Below, piece by piece: positions 17,598 through 25,980 of a stretch of DNA of 61,849 nt. A program made the position numbers and the translations under genes. Position 1 is the first letter of the stretch. Each line of letters begins with the position of its first letter. The notes under the pieces were generated by a model. The model saw nothing but the letters and a program-made list of their open reading frames with translations, was not told the DNA's origin and did no database searches. Source of the stretch: Bacillus sp. AFS041924 (GTDB lineage: Bacteria > Bacillota > Bacilli > Bacillales > Bacillaceae_G); the NCBI RefSeq assembly GCF_002577195.1, contig NZ_NULG01000045.1, positions 1 through 61,849 of the forward strand, written 5' to 3'.

Positions 17598-17861
17598 CTA
17601 ATTTTGAGAATATGCCTTTTGCTTAGAGTAAACAATTCTTCCATCACAAATCGTCATTAGAACGGAAGCATCTTTAATTTCTTCAGGATGAATCTCGAAT
17701 AGATTTCGGTCTAATACAACAAGATCGGCAAGTTTTCCTTCTTCAATTGTACCAAGTTCATGCTCCCGAAATGTTCCAAAAGCAGGTCCAAAAGTATAGG
17801 ATTTTAATGCATCAGAGTGAAATCCATTCTTTTGGATTATGGTATCGCAATTAAACAACAA
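17598..17861 (-). pseudogene. C-terminal remnant of a YtcJ-like amidohydrolase
   Basis: The open frame covers 87 residues, of which LGTIEEGKLADLVVLDRNLF and EEIKDASVLMTICDGRIVY are the typical C-terminus of amidohydrolase family 3 proteins (normally 500-550 residues). The metal-binding HxH and other catalytic residues are absent. Upstream, fragments such as LYAVGITPFV appear in another frame before stops, which suggests a large deletion plus frameshift. It lies between the agmatinase-type gene and its terminator on the same strand, so the complete gene may once have been in that operon. Confidence 0.75.
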
Positions 17862-17911
17862 ATGGAGTGATTCCTACCGCATACAGTATTTCACTTGAAT
17901 CATGTTATTAC

Positions 17912-18859
17912 TTATTTTAGTAGGTTTTCTTTTTTAATTTGCAATGTAGCTAAACTAGCAAATTCATGAACAAGTGTTGCAGCTAAAAGTGATGTAATTT
18001 GAGTTGGGTCATATGATGGAAGTACTTCAACGATATCAAAGCCAATAAAATTGAAGTCAGTTAATGAACGAATCATCTTTAATGTCTCCATACTATTGTA
18101 TCCGCCTACTTCTAAAGTTCCAGTTCCAGGGGCACAAGAAGGATCGACAAAATCAATATCAAAAGTTAAGAAACAAGGTGTATCACCAATTACTTCTTTC
18201 ATTTCTTTTAAAATATCTTCAAAACCACGAGAATACATATCAGGTGTAGTAATAACGTTGTATCCAAGTTCATGGCTAGCATCGATATCTCCTGGATGAT
18301 TCAACGTTCCTCGGATTCCTAATTGGAAAACTTTGTTAGGAATTAGAAGCCCTTCTTCATGAGCTCGAATAAAAGGAGAGCCGTGCCAATATTTTTCATC
18401 GTAATATGTATCCCATGTATCTGTATGCGAATCAAAATGTATCATCGCAACTGGACCATGCTTTTTAGCCGCGGCACGAAGGTTTGCTAATGTAATCGAG
18501 TGGTCGCCACCTAACCCAATTGGAATGATGTTGTTACTCATTAATTCAAACATTGCGTCCTCAATCAGTTTATAACTTCGATGAATATTATGAGGAATAA
18601 CTGATACATCTCCAATATCAATTGCATTACTTTCGTCAAAAGGATATACCTTATGAATTGGGTGATACGGAAATAGAGTCATAGAAGCTTGTCGGATCGC
18701 TTGAGGAGCAAAACGTGCACCAACTCGGAATGAAGCAGCCGTATCAAAAGGCATACCAACAATTGCTAATTTTGCATTCTCTCTTGCAGAAGGTAATCTC
18801 ATAAACGTTCCAGTTGTACAAAACTCAGGTTTTACATCAGGCGAAAGTGGATATTTCAT
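17912..18859 (-). CDS. Agmatinase/guanidinobutyrase-type ureohydrolase
   Basis: About 315 residues of the arginase/agmatinase superfamily. All binuclear manganese ligands are visible: His120 (GLGGDHS), Asp143, His145 and Asp147 (HFDSHTD), Asp234 and Asp236 (DIDFVDP). It should release urea from agmatine or another guanidino acid; the position in the superfamily does not settle the substrate. The upstream ATG at 18868 directly follows AGGAG and is too close, so I use MKYPL at 18859, nine bases from that site. Promoter TTGACT-17-TATAAT and the palindrome at 18884 suggest control by the TetR protein next door. A YtcJ-like amidohydrolase relic follows. Confidence 0.9.
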   Translation of the reverse strand: MKYPLSPDVKPEFCTTGTFMRLPSARENAKLAIVGMPFDTAASFRVGARFAPQAIRQASMTLFPYHPIHKVYPFDESNAIDIGDVSVIPHNIHRSYKLIEDAMFELMSNNIIPIGLGGDHSITLANLRAAAKKHGPVAMIHFDSHTDTWDTYYDEKYWHGSPFIRAHEEGLLIPNKVFQLGIRGTLNHPGDIDASHELGYNVITTPDMYSRGFEDILKEMKEVIGDTPCFLTFDIDFVDPSCAPGTGTLEVGGYNSMETLKMIRSLTDFNFIGFDIVEVLPSYDPTQITSLLAATLVHEFASLATLQIKKENLLK

Positions 18860-18883
18860 AAAAATCATCTCCTAATTGATTAT

Positions 18884-18938
18884 TAACTACCGGTAGTTAG
18901 TTTAATATGATTATAGTTCGTCAAATCTGAATAGTCAA
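18884..18938 (-). promoter_or_regulatory. Promoter and TetR-type operator of the agmatinase gene
   Basis: On the minus strand TTGACT and TATAAT are exactly 17 bases apart (18933-18938 and 18910-18915). Ten bases after TATAAT lies the perfect 16-base palindrome TAACTACCGGTAGTTA (18884-18899). Its half sites recall those of the tetR operator (CTAAC...GTTAG). Confidence 0.7.
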
Positions 18939-19062
18939 ACTATTTAGCGATTAATTTTTTAAGTGTCTGTTTATTATAATGCCAAAACCTTGAATTCACG
19001 GGATATACTGACCATTTCTGTAAATAATAAAATTGTTAAACAATAAATATAGGAGGGGTATT

Positions 19063-19212
19063 ATGCCAAAAAATCAACAAGGGAAGCAGAATATAGGTTC
19101 AAATATGCAATCAGGAACTAATCCACAAAAAGTGAAGCAACAAATTCAAACTGATGTAGCAAATGGACAGGGAGCAATGACTTCCCGCGAGGCAGGCGCA
19201 ATGCGAGATTAA
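19063..19212 (+). CDS. Small acid-soluble spore protein-like protein
   Basis: A 49-residue, Gln/Asn/Lys-rich hydrophilic protein too short for standard ORF cut-offs: it starts MPKNQQGKQNIGSNMQSG and continues TNPQKVKQQIQTD, then GAMTSREAGAMRD. The composition and the T-N-x-Q-x-V-K-x-Q-x-Q pattern recall gamma-type SASP, while TSREAG resembles the TSRxNG site of alpha/beta SASP. ATAGGAGGGG lies five bases before the ATG and a perfect terminator follows. It would serve as a protein stored in the forespore and degraded at germination. The exact SASP class is uncertain. Confidence 0.6.
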   Translation: MPKNQQGKQNIGSNMQSGTNPQKVKQQIQTDVANGQGAMTSREAGAMRD

Positions 19213-19239
19213 AAAACCACTTTTTAGTGGTTTTTTTAG
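19211..19239 (+). terminator. Terminator of the SASP-like gene
   Basis: AAAAAACCAC pairs with GTGGTTTTTT around TTTTTA and ends in a T run. It begins within the stop codon. Confidence 0.88.
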
Positions 19240-19348
19240 TGAGGTTGAAAAAAACATAGTCAATATTTAAAAACGGAGGGAAAAAGATCAATACAATTAC
19301 ATACACCAGAAAGGTTAATGAGTAAAGCGAGAAGATGAAGATAAGATA

Positions 19349-19608
19349 CTCATAAGGGGTTCATGAGTAAGGAAAAAAGCAAAAATAAGAAAATTAGTAA
19401 CTCATAAGAGGTTCATGAGTAAGGAAAAAAGCAAAAATAAGAAAAATATTAACTCATAAGGGGTTCATGAGTAAGGAAAAAAGCAAAAATAAGAAAAATA
19501 TTAACTCATAAGGGGTCCATGAGTAAGGAAAAAAGCAAAAAAAAGAAATTACCTTACTCATAAGGAGTTCATGAGTAAATAAAAAGGCAAAAATATAAAA
19601 AATTGTTC
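19349..19608. repeat. 52-bp-period repeat array A with palindromic core
   Basis: Five units start at 19349, 19401, 19453, 19505 and 19557, exactly 52 bases apart. Each opens with a palindromic core of the type CTCATAAGGGGTTCATGAG and continues TAAGGAAAAAAGCAAAAATA. The core can fold as ACTCAT/ATGAGT. Units are near identical except the last. The array follows the SASP-like gene and holds no gene of its own. The same family recurs at 56485-56700 with an inverted core. Confidence 0.85.
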
Positions 19609-19656
19609 CTCATTGGTATACGTTTTTGTAAAAGAAATTGATTGGAACGAACGAGT

Positions 19657-19716
19657 GCTTGACTCTTATGGGAGAGGCGGGAAGGCAAAGACCCCGCAGG
19701 CGCGCCGTGGAGGTTA
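19657..19716. repeat. GC-rich dispersed-repeat fragment
   Basis: The stretch around AAGACCCCGCAGGCGCGCC is far richer in G and C than its surroundings. It resembles the short elements with GACCCCGCAGGCG cores that are scattered in many Bacillaceae genomes. It ends next to the stop codon of the gene at 19714. Confidence 0.45.
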
Positions 19717-19947
19717 GTTGTAGAATACATTCGCAATTAATAGGATTAAAGCTGATATAACAAAAAAGGCAATAATAAAATAACCTATAAATCGAATTGC
19801 TTTTGGCTTGTTATTTAAGTCATAACTATTCTTTTTCAATGGTGTAACACCTTCAATTTTTTGTAAATCTTCTATCGGTGAAAATACATTATGATCATCC
19901 ACATACGCCTTGCTTTCAGCTGATTCTGTTTCATGAGTACTTTTCAT
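19714..19947 (-). CDS. Small membrane protein, unknown
   Basis: A 77-residue protein with a hydrophilic acidic N-terminal 50 residues (SPIEDLQKIEGVTPLKKNSY is visible) and one C-terminal membrane segment (IGYFIIAFFVISALILLIA), so it is probably tail-anchored or has a short outer tail. AGAGGTG lies about seven bases before the ATG. I do not recognise the family. It stands alone between a repeat region and the acyl-CoA synthetase. Confidence 0.7.
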   Translation of the reverse strand: MKSTHETESAESKAYVDDHNVFSPIEDLQKIEGVTPLKKNSYDLNNKPKAIRFIGYFIIAFFVISALILLIANVFYN

Positions 19948-20331
19948 AAAATTACACCTCTAATCTTAAGTTTTTTTAATGTTTTTAATTACTAAATTCC
20001 ACGTAATTTAAATGAACCCTTTTTTATAATAAGCAGCTAGCTCATATTAGTAGTAGGTTTTTAATCAAATTCTAATAATAAGTTCTAACTTCCTTATTTA
20101 AAAAAGGATAGATGACAAGTAATCTAGAATAAATAAAGTACTATGACAAATTTTAGAGATGGAGTGAGGAAAATAAATAAATGGTAGATTAACTGTAGTT
20201 TAAATAATCGGAAAATTCTGTGTTTTTTCTAGATTCATATGCATCTACGATCACTATTCATTGATTTATTGAAAAAGTAGTTACTAGGGTCAACTGAATA
20301 ATACTAAATTATTTTAAACGGGGGTACGAAA
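19948..20331. other. AT-rich intergenic region
   Basis: I see no gene, hairpin terminator or clear operator here. It must hold the divergent promoters of the genes at 19714 and 20332. Confidence 0.4.
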
Positions 20332-21864
20332 ATGAGTTTTGGAAATGTTTTATCGTTAAACGCAAAAAGACACCCAGATAAATTAGCATTAGTCTATCAA
20401 GACCGTACATACACTTACATGGAATTCAATAAAATTGTTAATCGTTTTGCATGGGGGTTACAGAAACTAGGTTTAAAAAAGGGTGAAAAGTTAGCACTCA
20501 TGATGGCAAATTCTGACTTGTTTGCGATTAGTTATTGTGCTGCTGTGAAAATAGGAGCGGTTGTAGTACCAATCAACTTCCGTCTTGTTTCACGTGAAGT
20601 TAAGTATATTTTAGAGCAGTCAGATAGTGTCATGGTTGTATGTGATTCAGAACAAGAAAAAGTTGTTTTAGATGCATCAAAATCCTCAACAAAAGTAAGA
20701 AATGTTATTACTGCTCCAGCAACGAATTCTTCAAATTGTTTAAACTTCTATGAAGTAATGTCATCAATTGATGAAGATCCACAGGTCGAGATTTCCGGAG
20801 ATGACGACTTTCATTTATTATATACTTCAGGAACAACCGGGCAACCAAAAGGTGCGCTTTTTGACTATAAGCGAATAGAAAAGTTAATAAATGGATTGAG
20901 TGCGGTAATGGGGCAGAGCTGCCAGGATCGGCTTTTACATGTTGCTCCGTTATTTCATTGTGCTCAGCTCGTAATCTTTCTTTTACCTGGACTTTACTTA
21001 GGGATGACAAACGTTATCCATCGAGATTTTAACCCAGTTAATGTTTTAAAGGATATTGAAAAATATAAAATTACATTATTTTTTGGCGTTCCTACAATAT
21101 ATAACTACTTACAGCAAGTTCCAAATGCTGACCAATTTAACTTATCTTCAGTAAAAAGATGTGCATACGGTGCGGCTCCGATGCCACCTGAAATTCTAAT
21201 GAAAAGCATGAAATTATTTAATACAAATCAATTCTTCAGTTTATGTGGTTTAACGGAAGGAGGCCCTACAGGTGTTTATCTTACTCCAGAGGACCATGAG
21301 CAACATTTAGGAAAAACTGGAAAGACACCGTTACTTTATACAGTTATTAAAGTAGTCAATAAACAAGATAAAGAAGTTTTACCAGGTGAAGTGGGTGAAT
21401 TGATCTTAAAAGGTGAAACAATAATGAAGGAATATTATAAAAAACCGAAAGAAACAGCAGAAACAATTAAAGACGGATGGTTATATACAGGGGATTTAGC
21501 TGTAGTCGACGAGGATGGATATATCACGTTAGTTGATCGTAGTAAAGATATGCTTATCTCTGGTGGAGAAAATATTTATTCAGTCGAAATTGAAAACGTT
21601 TTATATGAACATAACTCTATTTTAGAAGCTGCAGTGATCGGTACACCTGATTCTAAATGGGGAGAGGTCGTAACAGCAATTGTCGTATTAAAACCGAATC
21701 ATCGTTTATCAAACGAGGAGATTCAAGCATTTTGCCGTGAAAGAATGGCGGGATATAAGATTCCAAGAGTTGTTGATTTTATTGATCAACTTCCCCGAAA
21801 TGCATCAGGGAAAGTTCAAAAGTTTATCTTACGAGAAATGTATTGTAGTGCTAAATCGAATTAG
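20332..21864 (+). CDS. AMP-dependent acyl-CoA synthetase (fatty acid or aromatic acid CoA ligase)
   Basis: A 510-residue ANL-superfamily ligase. The P-loop motif LLYTSGTTGQPKGAL lies near residue 163, the adenylate motif GWLYTGDLAVVDEDGYITLV near 383-402, the hinge DRSKDMLISGGENIYSVEIE follows, and the C-terminal catalytic lysine is in PRNASGKVQK (near 490). It activates a carboxylic acid with ATP and CoA in the cytoplasm. GGGGG precedes the ATG. It stands alone and is convergent with a TetR gene of FadR/YsiA-like size, so a fatty acid substrate is plausible, but related benzoate-type ligases have the same motifs. Confidence 0.88.
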   Translation: MSFGNVLSLNAKRHPDKLALVYQDRTYTYMEFNKIVNRFAWGLQKLGLKKGEKLALMMANSDLFAISYCAAVKIGAVVVPINFRLVSREVKYILEQSDSVMVVCDSEQEKVVLDASKSSTKVRNVITAPATNSSNCLNFYEVMSSIDEDPQVEISGDDDFHLLYTSGTTGQPKGALFDYKRIEKLINGLSAVMGQSCQDRLLHVAPLFHCAQLVIFLLPGLYLGMTNVIHRDFNPVNVLKDIEKYKITLFFGVPTIYNYLQQVPNADQFNLSSVKRCAYGAAPMPPEILMKSMKLFNTNQFFSLCGLTEGGPTGVYLTPEDHEQHLGKTGKTPLLYTVIKVVNKQDKEVLPGEVGELILKGETIMKEYYKKPKETAETIKDGWLYTGDLAVVDEDGYITLVDRSKDMLISGGENIYSVEIENVLYEHNSILEAAVIGTPDSKWGEVVTAIVVLKPNHRLSNEEIQAFCRERMAGYKIPRVVDFIDQLPRNASGKVQKFILREMYCSAKSN

Positions 21865-21878
21865 AAAACTATAAATAA

Positions 21879-21915
21879 GGGCTCAAACTTTTAAGAGAAA
21901 GTTTGAGCTTTTTTA
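21879..21915. terminator. Terminator between acyl-CoA synthetase and tetR
   Basis: GCTCAAACTTT pairs with AAAGTTTGAGC and leads into a T run on the plus strand. Confidence 0.85.
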
Positions 21916-21922
21916 TGTGGCT

Positions 21923-22534
21923 CTAATAAAGGCCAGTTGTGTAAAGTGATGTAATCGTTTTTGCAATTTCTTCGATCGAGTCGTGCTGTTCATTTCGAAC
22001 AATCTCCCATAAGTACATCTCATTTGTAAAAAACCATGCTCTTGCTACTACCTCGTGGTTTAGTTCTTTTCTTGCTAAGCCTCTTTCTTGTGCATACGCA
22101 ACATCTATTGATATGCGATGAATAAACTTTTCACGAATCGTTTTCCATTTGTCTGATATGATGTCGGAAACTCCAATAGCTTGTTCAAAAATTTGCATCA
22201 TATTTCGCTCATCTTCTGCCATTTTTAGAAAGGAAGTAGCTTGTTTATAAATAATTGATTCAGCGGATCCTTTCGTTTCTGGAAAAAAGTGAGTTTCAGC
22301 AATTTCATAAAATTTTTCCATAACGCTCTCCATTAACACAATCAAAAGTTCTTCTTTACCTTTAAAGTGAACATAAGCCGTTCCATATCCAATATCAGCT
22401 TTTTTTATCATTTGTGTAATAGTAGCCTTTTGAAAGCCTTCTTCAAGAAAAACTTCTTTTGCAGCTTCTAGAAGTTTTTGTCTTGTCATTAATGAACGTA
22501 ATTGACGCTTAGATTCTACTTTGTCATTACTCAT
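21923..22534 (-). CDS. TetR/AcrR-family regulator, probably of the kynureninase operon
   Basis: About 203 residues. The DNA-binding domain shows KLLEAAKEVFLEEGFQKATI and then YGTAYVHFKGKEELL. GGAGG lies eight bases before the ATG at 22534; the longer frame beginning at a TTG at 22549 starts inside that ribosome site and is rejected. It is divergent from kynureninase. The intergenic region carries two tandem TGACA-N3-TGTCA palindromes, one over the kynureninase -35 box, which fits a local repressor. The ligand could be kynurenine or a related metabolite; this is inference. Confidence 0.9.
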   Translation of the reverse strand: MSNDKVESKRQLRSLMTRQKLLEAAKEVFLEEGFQKATITQMIKKADIGYGTAYVHFKGKEELLIVLMESVMEKFYEIAETHFFPETKGSAESIIYKQATSFLKMAEDERNMMQIFEQAIGVSDIISDKWKTIREKFIHRISIDVAYAQERGLARKELNHEVVARAWFFTNEMYLWEIVRNEQHDSIEEIAKTITSLYTTGLY

Positions 22535-22672
22535 ACTGCGATCCTCCAAGATAGATTACTTCTAGCATATAGGTAAATTTAAAAAAATGGAAGAAATGTG
22601 AGAAAAAACTGAACTTTATTAGTCAGTAATTATCACCTCTAATATTTGAATCATTTTTATTATCTGAAAATA

Positions 22673-22715
22673 TGACATCGTGTCATTGACATTATGTCAG
22701 TTATTTTGATATGAT
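22673..22715 (+). promoter_or_regulatory. Promoter and double operator of the kynureninase operon
   Basis: TTGACA (22686-22691) and TATGAT (22710-22715) are 18 bases apart. Two 13-base inverted repeats of the form TGACA-N3-TGTCA lie at 22673-22685 and 22687-22699, centres 14 bases apart, and the second overlaps the -35 box. Confidence 0.72.
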
Positions 22716-22762
22716 TTTTTCATAAATAGATTTAAATAGTAGATTGATAGAGGAGGAGCAAA

Positions 22763-24049
22763 ATGGATACGAAAGTTATAGAAAATACATTAGATTACGC
22801 AAAAAAAATGGACAATGTGGATTCACTTAGAAAGTTTAGAGATGAATTTTACTTAAAACCTGGTTCTATCTATATGGATGGTAATTCATTAGGACTTCTT
22901 TCTAAAAGGGCTGAGCGCACTTTACTGGAATCTTTAGATGATTGGAAGAATTACGGAATAGATGGTTGGACAAAGGGAAATCATCCTTGGTTTTTCATGG
23001 CCGAGAAATTAGGAGAAAAATTGGCTCCATTAGTAGGTGGTTCTTCTGATGAAGTAATTGTAACCGGTTCCACAACAGTTAACTTACATCAGTTAGTTGC
23101 TACATTTTTTCAACCAAATGGTAATCGAAAAAAGATTTTAGCAGATGAGCTTACATTCCCATCCGATATTTATGCTCTTCAAAGTCAACTTCGTATTCAC
23201 GGATTAGATCCTGAACATGACCTAATTTGTGTAAAAAGTAGAGATGGACGCTATTTAGAAGAGGAAGATATTATTAATGCAATGACAGATGAAATCGCTT
23301 TGATTATTTTACCGACTGTATTATATCGCAGTGGTCAAATTTTAGATATGAAGCGTTTAACTGAAGAAGCTCATAAACGAGGAATTTTAATTGGTTTTGA
23401 TGGCTGTCATTCAGTTGGATCAATTCCACATTCATTTAGTGAGTGGGATGTTGATTTTGCATATTGGTGTAATTATAAGCACTTAAATGGTGGACCTGGT
23501 GGAGTAGGTGGCTTATTTGTAAATCGTAAACATTTTGGAGTATTTCCTGGACTTGCAGGGTGGTTTAGTTCAAGAAAAGACAAGCAATTTGATATGGAGC
23601 ACACTCTTACACCTGCCGAAACGGCTGGAGCCTATCAAATCGGTACACCACATGTATTAAGCTGTGCTCCATTAATGGGATCTTTGGAGATTTTTACTGA
23701 AGCTGGAATTGATGCGATTCGAGAAAAATCACTTCGTATTAATCAATTTTTAATGGATTGTATTGAACAAGAATTACCAGACATGGGATTTTTCATTGGA
23801 TCTCCTAAAGAGGATGCACGCCGAGGAGGACATGTTAGTCTAGAGCATGAAGAAGCAGCACGTATTTGTAAGTCGTTGAAAGAAAACGGTATTATCCCTG
23901 ACTTTAGAGCACCGAATATTATTCGTCTTGCACCAGTAGCACTTTACACTTCTTACGTGGAAGTTTGGGAAGTTGTTCAAACGCTTAAGAAGATCATGAT
24001 TGAAAAGCAATATGAAAAATTTAAAAACGAACGTGAAGTTGTGGCATAA
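22763..24049 (+). CDS. kynU: Kynureninase
   Basis: A 428-residue PLP enzyme of fold type I that cleaves kynurenine to anthranilate and alanine. Signatures are MDGNSLG near residue 38, the FPSD motif at 132-135, PLP-contacting FDGCHS with Asp213, and the Schiff-base lysine in [13 protein letters not shown] (Lys239). Length is normal. GAGGAGG lies six bases before the ATG. No tryptophan 2,3-dioxygenase (kynA) or formamidase (kynB) is present in the window, while a permease follows 38 bases later, so the unit looks built to use imported kynurenine. Confidence 0.93.
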   Translation: MDTKVIENTLDYAKKMDNVDSLRKFRDEFYLKPGSIYMDGNSLGLLSKRAERTLLESLDDWKNYGIDGWTKGNHPWFFMAEKLGEKLAPLVGGSSDEVIVTGSTTVNLHQLVATFFQPNGNRKKILADELTFPSDIYALQSQLRIHGLDPEHDLICVKSRDGRYLEEEDIINAMTDEIALIILPTVLYRSGQILDMKRLTEEAHKRGILIGFDGCHSVGSIPHSFSEWDVDFAYWCNYKHLNGGPGGVGGLFVNRKHFGVFPGLAGWFSSRKDKQFDMEHTLTPAETAGAYQIGTPHVLSCAPLMGSLEIFTEAGIDAIREKSLRINQFLMDCIEQELPDMGFFIGSPKEDARRGGHVSLEHEEAARICKSLKENGIIPDFRAPNIIRLAPVALYTSYVEVWEVVQTLKKIMIEKQYEKFKNEREVVA

Positions 24050-24087
24050 GATCAGTTGGCTATCTATGGGGACAAGGGGATGAGATC

Positions 24088-25518
24088 ATGAAGAAATCCA
24101 CCACTAATTATAAAATTGAAAATGAGCAAGAAAAAGGCTTAAAAAGGGAATTAAAAACAAGTCAACTTACGATGATTGCAATGGGGTGCGCAATTGGAAC
24201 TGGGTTATTCCTTGGTAGCGGACTGGCTATAAAAACTGCGGGTCCAAGCGTATTACTAAGTTATGCGGTAGGTGCATTCATCGTTTTACTATTAATGGGA
24301 TGCTTAGCTGAGATGACTGTTGCACATCCTACAAGTGGTTCGTTTGGAACAATTGCCGAAAAATATATTCATCCTATGGCTGGGTATCTTGTCAGATATT
24401 CATATTGGGTGGCACAAGTTCTTGCTGTTGGAGTAGAAGTAAGTGCAATTGCAGTCTATATGAAATATTGGTTTCCAACAGTACCTGGAATTGTTTGGAT
24501 TACTTTTTTTGCAGCAGTTTTAATCTATATAAATGCTACAAGTGTTAATACATTTGCAACTTTTGAGTACTGGTTTTCAATGATTAAAGTAAGTGCAATT
24601 GTCGGTTTTATCCTACTAGGATCGTATGTTTTATTTGGGGCATCTAACCACGGGAATATTGGTGTAGAGAACCTTACAAATGACGGTGGATTTATGGCAT
24701 TTGGTTGGTGGGGCATGTGGGTAGCCGTTTTCATTTCATTATTTAGTTTTCTAGGAACAGAAATGATAGCGGTTACAGCAGGTGAAGCAAAAGAACCAGA
24801 TATTGCTGTTCCAAAAGCCCTAAAAGCAACGGTTTTCCGTTTATCGATTTTTTATGTATTAACGATTGGAATTATGTTGATTATCGTTCCATGGAAATCG
24901 GCAGGGGTAGATGAAAGTCCATTCGTAAAAGTTATGGAAATATTAAATATACCTTTTGCATCAGGCTTTATGAACTTTATTATTTTAACAGCAGCTTTGT
25001 CTGCAATGAATAGTCAATTGTACGCCTCAACTCGTATGGTGTATTCACTTTCAAAAAGTAATCATGCACCAAAAATTTTAGGAAAAGTAAGTAAAAAAGG
25101 GGTTCCTGTAAGTGCACTTTCGGTTTCAACGATCGGTATAATCGTTGCGGGAATCGTAAATGCAGTATTACCAGATTCATCATATGCATTTATGATGGGA
25201 ATCTCAATGTTTGGGGCTATGTTTACTTGGATGACAATCTTTATTTCGCATCTATTTTTTAGAAGGAAATGGGAGATGTCAGGCGGTCGAAAATTACCAA
25301 TAAAAATGATTGGTTTTCCTTATTTTACAATTCTAGGAGCAATTTTATTGTTAGGATTAACGATCACTTCATGGTTTACAGGTTTTAAAATTATGCTTCA
25401 GTTCGGAATACCATGGTTAATTGTATTATCTGTCGCATATTTATTTATTAATAAAAATCAGGATCATAAAATACAGCGAAATGATACTGATACTGTATTT
25501 AAAACAGGGGATAGATAA
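24088..25518 (+). CDS. Amino acid permease (APC superfamily), probably for kynurenine or an aromatic amino acid
   Basis: A 476-residue protein with about 12 membrane helices. The first helix has MIAMGCAIGTGLFLGSG (about residues 27-43), the APC substrate-binding region, and TAGEAKEPDIAVPKA marks the loop after helix 6. It is the second gene of the kynU operon with GGGGATGAG before the ATG and its own terminator. Its link to kynureninase suggests that it imports kynurenine, tryptophan or another aromatic amino acid; this is inferred from position only. Confidence 0.85.
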   Translation: MKKSTTNYKIENEQEKGLKRELKTSQLTMIAMGCAIGTGLFLGSGLAIKTAGPSVLLSYAVGAFIVLLLMGCLAEMTVAHPTSGSFGTIAEKYIHPMAGYLVRYSYWVAQVLAVGVEVSAIAVYMKYWFPTVPGIVWITFFAAVLIYINATSVNTFATFEYWFSMIKVSAIVGFILLGSYVLFGASNHGNIGVENLTNDGGFMAFGWWGMWVAVFISLFSFLGTEMIAVTAGEAKEPDIAVPKALKATVFRLSIFYVLTIGIMLIIVPWKSAGVDESPFVKVMEILNIPFASGFMNFIILTAALSAMNSQLYASTRMVYSLSKSNHAPKILGKVSKKGVPVSALSVSTIGIIVAGIVNAVLPDSSYAFMMGISMFGAMFTWMTIFISHLFFRRKWEMSGGRKLPIKMIGFPYFTILGAILLLGLTITSWFTGFKIMLQFGIPWLIVLSVAYLFINKNQDHKIQRNDTDTVFKTGDR

Positions 25519-25548
25519 TTTTTGAGGTTTGGTATATAAATGATAGGG

Positions 25549-25588
25549 GATGTCTCATAAGTCTAAACACTTGTGAGACATTTTTTTA
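25549..25588 (+). terminator. Terminator of the kynU operon
   Basis: ATGTCTCA pairs with TGAGACAT and runs into a T tract. The left arm and loop (TGTCTCATAAGT) are shared with the terminator at 47334. Confidence 0.85.
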
Positions 25589-25762
25589 TTTAAATAAGTC
25601 AGAGTAGAAAGAAATAGAGGGGCAGAATCTCATAAAATACGAACAAATTATGGACTTTATTCATAAAACGGTGGTTAAATGTATTAATTCATTTATGGCA
25701 GCTGTTATCGTTTGAATGAGTATGAACTTAATTTTGAAAAATGCGAACATAAATTGAACAAT

Positions 25763-25846
25763 ATTGATAAAGTTGTTAACACCGTTGATATAATGCTAGA
25801 ACTCGTTGATATAATGCCAATACCGGTTGATAAATTCGAGAATTAA
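25763..25846. repeat. 21-bp-period repeat array B (GTTGAT family)
   Basis: Four units begin at 25763, 25784, 25805 and 25826, exactly 21 bases apart, each opening with GTTGAT or ATTGAT; the middle two share GTTGATATAATGC. In reverse complement this matches the ATATATCAACGG pattern of the array at 12001. No gene is present in 25519-25980. Confidence 0.72.
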
Positions 25847-25980
25847 ACGAAATTAGTCCTCAATGACATTAAATTAGTATATATTTTTAAATGATGGTAA
25901 TTTCTATTTATAATGTGGTTAAAGGGTAGAAGAAAATAGTCCAATATTCATTGAATAAACTAGAATGGAGTTGAAGAGTC

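Noticed and set aside
19118-19306. 62-codon minus-strand frame opposite the SASP-like gene
   Set aside because: It covers the terminator hairpin and the complement of a well-supported gene.
20708-21010. 100-codon minus-strand frame inside the acyl-CoA synthetase
   Set aside because: It is a shadow of a gene with clear ANL motifs.
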